A stretch of 64,000 nucleotides of DNA, taken from an uncultured Treponema sp. Its GTDB lineage: Bacteria; Spirochaetota; Spirochaetia; Treponematales; Treponemataceae. Where the stretch lies: assembly GCA_934718065.1 (NCBI GenBank), contig CAKUZR010000001.1, positions 193,031 through 257,030 on the forward strand, written 5' to 3'. Of this stretch, positions 52,538-60,469 are shown piece by piece. Position 1 is the first letter of the stretch, and each line of letters opens with the position of its first letter. The notes under the pieces are model-generated. The model was not told the DNA's origin. It ran no database searches and saw only the letters and a program-made list of their open reading frames with translations. Position numbers and translations under genes: made by a program.

Positions 52538-55276
52538 TTATTTCTTCAGAATCACAAACGATTTTGCCGGAACAGAGGAAACTGTGGTTTCCGCTTCGGC
52601 AACGGTGTATTTTTCAGCGGCGGCAGAAATGTCCTTGAAGCCCAGCCCAAGGTATGAGCCGGCCGGCTTCAGGCTGGCATTGACATTGACAATTTTACCA
52701 GTAAGCCCAGAAACTGCCGCATCTTTGCCACTCGCATTGAAAACAACGGCAAAGCTTCCGTCTGCGGCAGAAACTTCGTACAAAGTCACGCCTTCCGCAA
52801 TTGCGGTTGCCTTTGGCTCCTCCGCGCTTCGGAACGCAGAATAATCTTTTCTAAGTGCAATCAGACCTCTGTAAACATCAAAGACATCTGAATATTTTTC
52901 CTTGAAGCTCAGGTCAATCGCGTTTATGCTGTCGTTGGAAGAATAACTGTTCTCATCGCCCTGCTTTGTTCTAAGGAATTCCTGTCCGCCGTTAAGGAAC
53001 GGTGTTCCCTGCGAAAGGAAAACATACGCCGCGGCGAGTTTTTCCTGGGCTTTAACTTCCGCAAGCCCCTGATTTCCAATCGCGCTGAACAGATCTCCGC
53101 TGAACGAAGTTTTTCCAAGATAGCTTATCGCAAGCTTGTCGAACAGAGTGTAGTTGTCGTGGCACTCAACGTAATGGAGCGCAAGAGCCGGATTTCCTGT
53201 TGTGTTGCGATTGTTCTTTCCAGATTTTCCAGTTAGACCGGCCGCAATCCCTTCGTCATTAAAAGTTCCCTGAACTTGCCCCTGCTTGAATCCCATAAAC
53301 TCCGCGCCCTTAATCGCATCGCGGAAGTCATCATCGAATGCGCCTACGCCCATTCTTCCGGAGGCAACCGCCTGGTCAGCTCCGGCTGTAACCGCTGCTG
53401 TTCCGCCTGTCCAAGGCTCGCCGTAAACCATTACATTCGGGTCAATCTTTGAAAGCTCATCGTAGATTTCCTTCATGGTTTCTTTTTCATGCACGCCCAT
53501 AAGGTCAAATCGGAAGCCGTTGATATGGTAGTCGAGCATCCAGTGCTTCAGCGAGTCAATCACATATTTTTTTACCATTATATGGTTTGTGGCAGTCTCG
53601 TTGCCGCAGCCTGAGCCGTTTGAATATGTGCCGTCAGACACACGGTAGAAATACTCCGGGACAGTCGAGTCGTACATAGAGCCTCCAGCAGTTCCGTTTG
53701 TATGGTTGTAAACAACATCCATGTTCACCGCGATTCCGTTCTCATGGAACTTTTTGATCATTTCGCGCATCTGCTCAACAGCGGCAGTTCCGTCCGGATT
53801 TGAAGAGTAGTCTGTGTATCTTCCTTCCGGAACATTGTAGTGGTACGGATTGTAGCCCCAGTTGTAGCCGGAGTCTGAATTCACCTGCGCATAGTCGAAC
53901 ATCGGAAGAATCTGAACGTGGGTAACGCCCAAATCCTTCAGGTGGTCCATTATCTTTCCGGCGTTCGCAATGTCAAGGAATTTTCCTTTTGAGTCGGAAA
54001 CAGCAGCGCGGCTCCAGTCGCGGATATGCATCTCGTAAACCACAGCGTCGGAGTAGGATTTTGTCTCCGAGCCGGAATTTCCGAACGGATTCACGTAGCT
54101 TTCCTTTGCTCCGTATGAAGAGCCGGCCGGAATCGCCGAGGTGTCCGCGTTTATGTCAACAATCTGGGAGGCGATTGAGTCCGGGCTGCATGACTTTGCA
54201 TAAATATCAGCAACGTAATAATCAGTACCGCTGTTTTTAATCTGGTACTTGTAATACTTATATTTAGAAACGTCAGCCGAAACGCTCCACACACCGGTTA
54301 CAGAATCTTTTGCCATTTCCAATGTTTCAGCAGGAGAGCCTTTTAGCTCAGGCTCGTCCGCCGAGCCGGAAGACTTTGCCGCAACTGTGGCAGCCTTGAA
54401 ATTTCCGACTTTCGAAACATCCTCATACAGAAGAAGGGTCGCCTTTTCAGCCAGCGGAGCCCATACCTTGAATGTCGCAGCGTTTCCTTCAAGGGTAAGC
54501 CCAAGGTCGTCGCCGTCATAGGTTTTTCCCAAAGTGTCAAGCAAATCCGCGGTGATTCCCGCAGTCTTTTCAACGCCGTTGAAAGAAACTGTGTACGGAA
54601 CTTTTTCTATTGCGCCGTCAGCAATCGTGATTTCCGCCGTTGCAGTCGCCTCGTCAAAGACAACCTTTCCAACCGAAAGGGCGTTTCCATCCTTGTCCTT
54701 TACAGAAACTGAATCCGCTGTAACCTTGACTCGCTTGTACCCCAGAATCACCGCGGACACAGTCTTGCATTCCTTGTCCGCAAGTTTCGCGCTCCTAAGC
54801 CCGGTGCAGTCCTCCGCCTTTGTATAATATTCAGTTTCGCCGTATACAAAATAAAGAGACGCGCCGTCTTTCAACTTTTCCTTTGGAATAGGAATGTCCT
54901 TTGTCTGCGTTTTACTATCAGAAGAAACGAACAGAATTCCCATTTCATAGTTCGGATCAACCTTGAATGTCGCAGACAGAGCCGCAAGCTCCTCATCCTG
55001 CGCCAGGACAATATCGCCGCCCGGCCAAGCTGATGTATTATAGTTGGAGTCGTTTGCGCCCTCCTCGCGCCATGCCCATACGTTCCATGTTTTTCCAGCC
55101 TCCGCGTTAAAAACATAAACTTTTATGCTGGAAGTGCGCGCTGAATCAGGCACAGCGGCACGAGCCGCTTTTTCCCCGGAAAGCCCCTCGTCATCCAGCA
55201 AAAGCGAATTTCCGCATCCTGAAAAAATCATTCCCGCCATAATAACCGCGGAAATCAGTGTGGATATTTTTTTCAT
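52538..55276 (-). CDS. type I pullulanase lipoprotein B
   Basis: 912 residues. Lipobox IFSGC (Cys 21). A CBM41-like domain about 51-155 (IKVYVFNAEAGKTWNVWAWR), an internal CBM48-like module about 265-360, and the GH13 barrel with YNWGYNP (471-477). Catalytic D591 in GFRFDLMG, E620 in YGEPW, H706-D707 in VECHDN. The last 20 residues match pullulanase A. The two enzymes share most of the barrel but differ in N-terminal domain, so they may prefer different glucans. It follows a lipoprotein gene by 22 bp and is likely cotranscribed. Confidence 0.93.
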   Translation of the reverse strand: MKKISTLISAVIMAGMIFSGCGNSLLLDDEGLSGEKAARAAVPDSARTSSIKVYVFNAEAGKTWNVWAWREEGANDSNYNTSAWPGGDIVLAQDEELAALSATFKVDPNYEMGILFVSSDSKTQTKDIPIPKEKLKDGASLYFVYGETEYYTKAEDCTGLRSAKLADKECKTVSAVILGYKRVKVTADSVSVKDKDGNALSVGKVVFDEATATAEITIADGAIEKVPYTVSFNGVEKTAGITADLLDTLGKTYDGDDLGLTLEGNAATFKVWAPLAEKATLLLYEDVSKVGNFKAATVAAKSSGSADEPELKGSPAETLEMAKDSVTGVWSVSADVSKYKYYKYQIKNSGTDYYVADIYAKSCSPDSIASQIVDINADTSAIPAGSSYGAKESYVNPFGNSGSETKSYSDAVVYEMHIRDWSRAAVSDSKGKFLDIANAGKIMDHLKDLGVTHVQILPMFDYAQVNSDSGYNWGYNPYHYNVPEGRYTDYSSNPDGTAAVEQMREMIKKFHENGIAVNMDVVYNHTNGTAGGSMYDSTVPEYFYRVSDGTYSNGSGCGNETATNHIMVKKYVIDSLKHWMLDYHINGFRFDLMGVHEKETMKEIYDELSKIDPNVMVYGEPWTGGTAAVTAGADQAVASGRMGVGAFDDDFRDAIKGAEFMGFKQGQVQGTFNDEGIAAGLTGKSGKNNRNTTGNPALALHYVECHDNYTLFDKLAISYLGKTSFSGDLFSAIGNQGLAEVKAQEKLAAAYVFLSQGTPFLNGGQEFLRTKQGDENSYSSNDSINAIDLSFKEKYSDVFDVYRGLIALRKDYSAFRSAEEPKATAIAEGVTLYEVSAADGSFAVVFNASGKDAAVSGLTGKIVNVNASLKPAGSYLGLGFKDISAAAEKYTVAEAETTVSSVPAKSFVILKK

Positions 55277-55298
55277 AAGTCAGTTTTCTCCTTCAAAA

Positions 55299-56048
55299 CT
55301 ACCTGATAACCAGGAATCTGTCTGAAACAAGCAGAATCTCGCCGCCCCGCGCCGCCGCTCTGCCTTCCTCATCTACATTTTCCCTTTCAGTCTCAAAAAC
55401 CATGTAGTAAAGTGAAAATCCTTCTCCAGTCTTCGCCCACAGGAACGGAACATTTCCGTCGGCCGTAATCCAGCCGCCGTCGTTTGTGAATCCGAACGGG
55501 CCATTGTCCGTGGAAACAGTTCCGTCGTCATGGAATTCATATTCTCCGTCAGATGCGGAGCTCCACTTGTTCATCAAGGTTGTCTTGTCTTCCCCGGCAG
55601 TCTCCAGAACCTCGGAAGCCGTGGCGAACACATCCTTTCCGTTTTTCTTCGCGTTCAGCATATACGCAGTGCTTCCGCCGGCAGAAACCTTTCCGGTCGC
55701 GCCGTCATACTCAAAGCTTGAAGGAAGCGTCTTTTCCACGCCGCCTATTGAAATTTCCGTAACTTTTTCCTTTTTGCCCTCAGAATCCCTGTACACAGCG
55801 TAAGAGCCGCCATCAGCATCCGAAAAAGTCAGATACTCATAAAAAACATCATTTGAGCCGCCCACCGAAACAACCTTGTTTCTTACGACCGTTCCCGCCG
55901 CCGCAGAAAAAGGCGACGCGCTCCCCGAGGCATTGTAGTTTGCGCCCTCCGAGCTTCCCCCGTCCGAGCTGCACCCCGCAAAAGTGCCAGCCGCAAAAAG
56001 CGCCAGAGCCGCAAGCGCGCAGCCCAGCGCAGTCCTCATTCTTTTCAT
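55299..56048 (-). CDS. lipoprotein with the leader and signal of pullulanase A
   Basis: 249 residues. The N-terminal MKRMRTALGCALAALALFAA then GTFAGCSSDGGS is nearly identical to that of pullulanase A, as is the DNA leader, but the mature part is unrelated: GTVVRNKVVSVGGSNDVFYE, GGVEKTLPSSFEYD and SDGEYEFHDDGTVSTDNGPF. It looks like a small beta-rich surface protein. The gene is 22 bp before pullulanase B in one operon, so a role in glucan binding is plausible. No family recognised. Confidence 0.65.
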   Translation of the reverse strand: MKRMRTALGCALAALALFAAGTFAGCSSDGGSSEGANYNASGSASPFSAAAGTVVRNKVVSVGGSNDVFYEYLTFSDADGGSYAVYRDSEGKKEKVTEISIGGVEKTLPSSFEYDGATGKVSAGGSTAYMLNAKKNGKDVFATASEVLETAGEDKTTLMNKWSSASDGEYEFHDDGTVSTDNGPFGFTNDGGWITADGNVPFLWAKTGEGFSLYYMVFETERENVDEEGRAAARGGEILLVSDRFLVIR

Positions 56049-56051
56049 AAA

Positions 56052-56102
56052 ACCTCCAGAAAAGACTTATGCAATTTACAACTCTCAAATCTCATCTATA
56101 TC
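56052..56102 (-). promoter_or_regulatory. leader shared with pullulanase A
   Basis: Minus-strand copy of the element at 43888-43931 (GATATAGATGAG, AGTTGTAAATTGCATAA, TCTTTTCTGGAGG). Confidence 0.65.
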
Positions 56103-56149
56103 AACAGAGCTATTGCCCTGAAAATATCCATAGTTATTTTTTTCATGGC

Positions 56150-56300
56150 GCGAAGACTCCTCCCCGCGTCAAATTCCCCCGCGCGCTTCCGTTCCTCCCC
56201 GGAACCGCGCCTCCAGGGCCCGCTCACGCTCGGTGTCGCTCCGCTCCCCTGGCTCCGCCACCCTTCCGCCGCGGCGCGCGGGCTTCCAGAGCGTACGCCA
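56150..56300 (-). repeat. GC-rich repeat, reverse copy
   Basis: CCCGCTCACGCTCGGTGTCG, CCACCCTTCCGCCGCGGCGC: reverse-strand form of the GAGCG/GCGAAGGGCGG family also seen at 46609-46640 and 63690-63800. Much more GC-rich than the surroundings. Confidence 0.6.
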
Positions 56301-56358
56301 TATTTCTGATGACACAGCCCGCAAACTGATTTATAATGCAAGTGTTTCAGGAGGAACC

Positions 56359-56637
56359 ATGAAATATCCGTTTATGACTTTTCCAGACGACACTGTGATA
56401 ACACATTCTGATATTTACATTGAAAACAATGTGGAGAAAATCAAGGTTTACATTGAGCAGCCCACAGAAACAGGCTTTTCCAGCGCGCTCTGCATTCTGC
56501 CTGACTACAAATGGCAGGATGTGCATGGCTTTTCCAATGCGCAGATTCAGGAATTTCAGCGGCTGATTGAAAACGGAGCGCATATAATCTATAAATTTGC
56601 CCGCCAGGGAGGCTTCGGAAATGCCTCAAATTTTTAG
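56359..56637 (+). CDS. small conserved protein, first of a DUF4160 pair
   Basis: 92 residues from ATG 56359 behind AGGAGG. MKYPFMTFPDDTVITHSDIY, KVYIEQPTETGFSSALCILP then DYKWQDVHGFSNAQIQEFQ and HIIYKFARQGGFGNAS. I know this as a conserved partner of DUF4160 proteins but cannot name the family. Its end overlaps the start of the next gene by 17 bp in another frame, so the two are coupled. Possibly a toxin-antitoxin-like module; unproven. Confidence 0.65.
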   Translation: MKYPFMTFPDDTVITHSDIYIENNVEKIKVYIEQPTETGFSSALCILPDYKWQDVHGFSNAQIQEFQRLIENGAHIIYKFARQGGFGNASNF

Positions 56638-56899
56638 AATCGGCTCTTACATCGTGTATATCTGGTCTGACGAGGGGCTTCCGGCCGAACCAGTCCATGT
56701 GCATATATCAGAGGGCAGACCTTCCAGCAACGCCACCAAAATTTGGATTACAAGAAAACACCGCTGCATTGTCGCAAACAACAACTCAAGAATACCAGCC
56801 CACATCCTGAACGACATCCTGTCCCTGATTGAGCTGCGCGCTGACTTCATCTGCTCAAAATGGCAGGAACATTTCAACGGAATTTCGTTTTACTGCTAG
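56621..56899 (+). CDS. DUF4160 protein
   Basis: 92 residues. MPQIFRIGSYIVYIWSDEGL, PVHVHISEG, KIWITRKHRCIVANNNSRIP and WQEHFNGISFYC match PF13711 (DUF4160). The family has no established function; with the upstream partner it forms a frequent two-gene cassette in bacteria. Confidence 0.85.
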   Translation: MPQIFRIGSYIVYIWSDEGLPAEPVHVHISEGRPSSNATKIWITRKHRCIVANNNSRIPAHILNDILSLIELRADFICSKWQEHFNGISFYC

Positions 56900-56988
56900 A
56901 AACAGACGCATAGTCCGGGAGTGTGTTCATATCGTCAGGCAGCAAAAACTTGCAGAAAAATCAATTGTCAAAGAACCTGAGGAAAGAA

Positions 56989-57444
56989 TTAAAAATTCCA
57001 ATATTTTCTTATAAAGAATTCTATTTCTCTAAGATATGGTTCAACTTCTTTTTGCAACTCATAAAACTGTTTAAAAATTGGTTGTATATTATTTGAGACA
57101 GAGATTTGTTTAGTCACATTAAAAGATAAGCCTTTTTTCGTATTTAAATGACCCCATTTATAATAACCATACTGGTAAAGACGTCTAAACTTTAAATTCT
57201 TGCAACCACCAAAAGAAGATAAAATTCGATGAAAAATATAATTTTCTTTTTTTTCGTCAAATTCAATATGAAATTCAACAAAACCATTATTATTTCTGTA
57301 CTCATAATGCAGGAAATCTTTAAAATGATTTCCTGCCTGAACTCTTATATAATTATCATTGTCATTACATTCAATAATTTTTCCAGGGAAGTTATTTGTA
57401 CAAAAATCTCTAAAAGCGTCCTTTACTGTTTTGTCGATAGCCAT
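56989..57444 (-). CDS. small protein sharing a domain with the LRR protein at 41585
   Basis: 151 residues, GGAGAT before the ATG. MAIDKTVKDAFRDFC, IRVQAGNHFKDFLHYEY and FVEFHIEF correspond to the N-terminal ~100 residues of the LRR protein (MVIDKTLKEQFSEHC, IQVGNYFKDCFHIEY, LQFHVEF). No signal peptide. Family unknown. This is the first minus-strand gene right of the DUF4160 pair. Confidence 0.6.
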   Translation of the reverse strand: MAIDKTVKDAFRDFCTNNFPGKIIECNDNDNYIRVQAGNHFKDFLHYEYRNNNGFVEFHIEFDEKKENYIFHRILSSFGGCKNLKFRRLYQYGYYKWGHLNTKKGLSFNVTKQISVSNNIQPIFKQFYELQKEVEPYLREIEFFIRKYWNF

Positions 57445-57707
57445 GTTTATTTATCTCCTTTTGATTTTGCCAATCGGATTTCTTATAATTAGATTTTTTT
57501 TGTGCAATCTTGATTTTATGCCGTAGGAACAGATTTTTTTCTCACGAAAGATTCTGTTGAATTAACCGTAGCCATGTATAATATTAACAAGTGGCAAGGA
57601 GTTCTTTTTATAAAAAAGTGAACATCTTTGAATGGTTATTCAAGCCAGCAGCTCTGCTTTTCGAGCGATAGTTTTCACATCCTTATAAAAACAGCACATA
57701 ATATAAA

Positions 57708-58601
57708 TTAAATTTCATTACAAGAAAGATAATCTCCTGTCATATAAAAATTTTTCTTTTCTTCTATCAAATTATCCAACTCTAGAGTACAGGTGTTGCT
57801 TTGTAAATTTAAATATTCAATATCAATTTCTTCAGTAACATTGCATTTGAGTGCTTTCAAAATTTTTTCACTCAATGAAGATATATATTCTACCGTTGAT
57901 TTTATTTGCTGAACCCCAGTTTCATCTGCAATATTTTCTTTAAATAACTCCGAAAATCTCAAAAGAATAAGTAGTTCTGAATTTGAAAATAATAATTTTC
58001 TAAGATTATTATTTGGCTTTCTTAAAAAATCTTTTTCAACAGGGGAGTAAATATAGTTTTCATTTATATATGGCCATTCAAAAACATCTATATAGCTAAA
58101 ATCTTGATAATTTTTATATTGATGAAAAAGTATATTTTGATAATGAGTTAAACTTTTACAAGACGAAGGAAAGTTTTCATCTATAAAAATTCTACAACCT
58201 TTTCCTTTTTCTTCTAAGGAAACAGCATTTGAAACTGCTTTTCCAAAAATATTATGACTGGAAAGTTTTGTTTTTAAAATATAAAAATCGCCAAAATCTA
58301 GTCCAGCTCGTAAAAGAATCCCATTTTTCAAACACTGTCTAAAAATATTTGATAAGGCACACAGAAAAATTTTATCAGAACCTGTTGAACAAATGAAAAC
58401 TGAATCAGATATTATACTATAAGAGAATTGCTGTGTTATTTGTTTTTTTATAATAGAATGAAAAGTTAATAATTTAGATTTTATTTCATCATTTGATTTT
58501 TCATCATTTTTCGATGTCAACGATGAAAATCCTAATAAATCAATATAACACACAAATCCTCTGTAAAACTTTTGTTTGCTCTTGATAACCGATATGCACA
58601 T
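57708..58601 (-). CDS. nucleotidyl-cyclase-fold protein (class III-like)
   Basis: 297 residues. The core resembles class III cyclases: GFVCYIDLLGFSSL with D21 and YSIISDSVFICS with D66, spaced as the two metal-binding aspartates in this class; then ILLRAGLDFGDFYI and NIFGKAVSNAVSLEEKGKGC then RIFID. Proteins with this core and a C-terminal helical part are frequent in defence neighbourhoods, including pyrimidine cyclases of Pycsar systems. I see no adjacent Pycsar-type effector with TIR or membrane helices, so the link is open. AT-rich compared with the surrounding genes, which suggests acquisition. Confidence 0.55.
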   Translation of the reverse strand: MCISVIKSKQKFYRGFVCYIDLLGFSSLTSKNDEKSNDEIKSKLLTFHSIIKKQITQQFSYSIISDSVFICSTGSDKIFLCALSNIFRQCLKNGILLRAGLDFGDFYILKTKLSSHNIFGKAVSNAVSLEEKGKGCRIFIDENFPSSCKSLTHYQNILFHQYKNYQDFSYIDVFEWPYINENYIYSPVEKDFLRKPNNNLRKLLFSNSELLILLRFSELFKENIADETGVQQIKSTVEYISSLSEKILKALKCNVTEEIDIEYLNLQSNTCTLELDNLIEEKKNFYMTGDYLSCNEI

Positions 58602-58805
58602 ATTCTCTATTTTTACCTTTCGCTAAAATTTCTGCGAAAACTAAAAGTCTACATCATTCGAATAAATTTTAGTTTATTCGAAATAAGTTTTCCCAATAAA
58701 TTACATTAGATCCAAAATATGAAATAAGATGTTAAAGATTCTTAGTATTCTTAAAAAATAAAATGATCTAAATTTTCAGTTCATTTTATCTATATTTTCT
58801 TCACG

Positions 58806-59204
58806 CTATATCAAGGAATTCAAAAAATCAGCAAATTTATCATTAATTTGAGAATATACAGCATTATTTGCATTTTCCGCCCAACTTTTTGTTAAAACTA
58901 AGTAGTTGATTTTATTAGAATTAGCCCACCCTTTCAGAGCAGCAATAGTTACGCCTTTTGACCTTGCAGGTGATATATAAACATCACAGTTCATATTTGC
59001 TAAAAAGAATTTTATATTTTCATTTATTGCATAGCCATCATCACCACCGGTACAAATTGCAATAGTGCTTGTGGTGTTTCTACAAATATATCTATCATCA
59101 TAATTGGCTGTAAGTTTTCCACCTAACTTTGTAACCAAAAATTTTAATGTTTCTGATTTTCCAGAATTATCACTTCCTGACAAAATAATTAATTTTTTAG
59201 CCAT
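58806..59204 (-). CDS. P-loop NTPase-like small protein
   Basis: 132 residues from the ATG at 59204, which has GAGG upstream. Walker A: LIILSGSDNSGKSETLKFLV. Then RNTTSTIAICTGGDDGY and CDVYISPARSKGVTIAALKG. The size and the loop place it with small nucleotide-binding kinases of unknown role. An upstream hydrophobic frame extension is not part of it. Between the DUF3606 gene and the cyclase-fold gene, all on the same strand. Confidence 0.65.
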   Translation of the reverse strand: MAKKLIILSGSDNSGKSETLKFLVTKLGGKLTANYDDRYICRNTTSTIAICTGGDDGYAINENIKFFLANMNCDVYISPARSKGVTIAALKGWANSNKINYLVLTKSWAENANNAVYSQINDKFADFLNSLI

Positions 59205-59260
59205 AAAAACCTCAAATATTGAAATAATAAAAAACATAATTAAAAATGCTTTTTGCATTT

Positions 59261-59446
59261 CTATGCTTTTCTTTTTTCGAGTTCTTTTTCCACTTCTTTT
59301 CTAGATGGTCCTTTTTTATTTATTGCATTAACAACATCATCTTTAGGAACACCCATTTTTTTCGCCTCATAATCAATTTCATAAAGTTGGTTTTTATTTA
59401 TTTTGATTCCATCTTGTGGATGTTTTTTTGTTAAATCGTCTGGCAT
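59261..59446 (-). CDS. DUF3606-family small protein
   Basis: 61 residues with GGAGGA before the ATG. MPDDLTKKHPQDGIKINKNQ then LYEIDYEAKKMGVPKDDVVN and AINKKGPSRKEVEKEL: the DUF3606 pattern (small basic-acidic helical proteins). Function unknown. Confidence 0.7.
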   Translation of the reverse strand: MPDDLTKKHPQDGIKINKNQLYEIDYEAKKMGVPKDDVVNAINKKGPSRKEVEKELEKRKA

Positions 59447-59487
59447 AATTTTTCCTCCAAAAAAAACAAAACTGTCCTAAAAAATAT

Positions 59488-59523
59488 CCACCATAGATTT
59501 TTGCATTTTAAAATCTATGGTGG
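59488..59523 (-). terminator. terminator of the OMP 3-lipoprotein unit
   Basis: CCACCATAGATTTT and AAAATCTATGGTGG form a perfect 14-bp stem; on the minus strand it is followed by ATATTTTTT. Confidence 0.9.
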
Positions 59524-59547
59524 ACTGTCTAATAACTAAAACAACTA

Positions 59548-60447
59548 TTAAGAAACTGATGTAATTGTAATTTTTGCTCCAGTTTCTGTTGTTTCTACAA
59601 CAAATTTGTAGGTTTTTGTTGCTGACGAATCAATTTTCATGTCGGTAACTTGTAAGTTATCGAAACCATTTTTTTTCTCAGATGAAATTTCTGCAGCTGT
59701 TTTCAATGTTGTTTTTGGAAAGTATACCTGAGCTTCCTTATTTTTTAGAGTTGAACCATTGTTACCAGCACCAAAATAAGCATAGAGCTGGAAATAATCT
59801 TCAGCCCAAACTTTTTTTGCCTCTTTTGGAACAGTTATGTAACCTGTTGCTTTTCCAGTTGAATCAAACAAAACCTGCTGTGCTGAAACGTTGCCAAAGT
59901 TGTCTCCGCCAATTCTAAAATATGCACCTGCCTGGGTAGCAGTTTTGCTATTCAATGCTGACACATCAGCATCTGGAGCTTTACCTTCAATTTTTACACT
60001 TACTTTAGAACCTTCCATTTTTATAGAAATTTTGTAAGTGTCGCCAGGTGTAAGACCTTTTACAGAAATATTTTCACCAGAACTTGTAACTTCCTTGTAA
60101 TCACCATTCAGTTCAAGATCAGCACCTTTCCAAACAGTATCCCAGCTTGCTGCAAGAGCAAGTTGAAAAGACATTGAATTTTTATCAAAATCTCCAGTCC
60201 ACCTGTTATCTACCTGGGTAAATGAAAATTCTGCAATTCCATCTGAAAAACTTATTGCATAAAATTTGTTATCGCCAACCTCTACAGAATCAGAAGCAGA
60301 AATATCCTTGGCAGTTCCAAAACCTCCAACAATAAATCCAGGTATCGCAACTGGTTCCAAATCATCATGGCTTGTTGCACAGCTTGAAACTGTCACCGCT
60401 CCTGCTGCCACTAAAAGAGCAGCAAATAAACTAATTAATTTTTTCAT
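59548..60447 (-). CDS. surface lipoprotein (OMP 3 partner)
   Basis: 299 residues from the ATG at 60447 (GAGGAA upstream). Lipobox VSSC (Cys 23). Mature part FIVGGFGTAKDISASD, FTQVDNRWTGDFDKNSMSF, and three or so beta modules; AYFRIGGDNFGNVSA and VWAEDYFQLYAYFGA have aromatic residues typical of glycan-binding faces. It has no close identity to the OMP 1 partner, but the same place and size. It lies 22 bp after OMP 3 and ends at a perfect terminator. Inferred glucan-binding partner. Confidence 0.62.
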   Translation of the reverse strand: MKKLISLFAALLVAAGAVTVSSCATSHDDLEPVAIPGFIVGGFGTAKDISASDSVEVGDNKFYAISFSDGIAEFSFTQVDNRWTGDFDKNSMSFQLALAASWDTVWKGADLELNGDYKEVTSSGENISVKGLTPGDTYKISIKMEGSKVSVKIEGKAPDADVSALNSKTATQAGAYFRIGGDNFGNVSAQQVLFDSTGKATGYITVPKEAKKVWAEDYFQLYAYFGAGNNGSTLKNKEAQVYFPKTTLKTAAEISSEKKNGFDNLQVTDMKIDSSATKTYKFVVETTETGAKITITSVS

Positions 60448-60469
60448 GTTATTTTTCCTCACTACTCAA

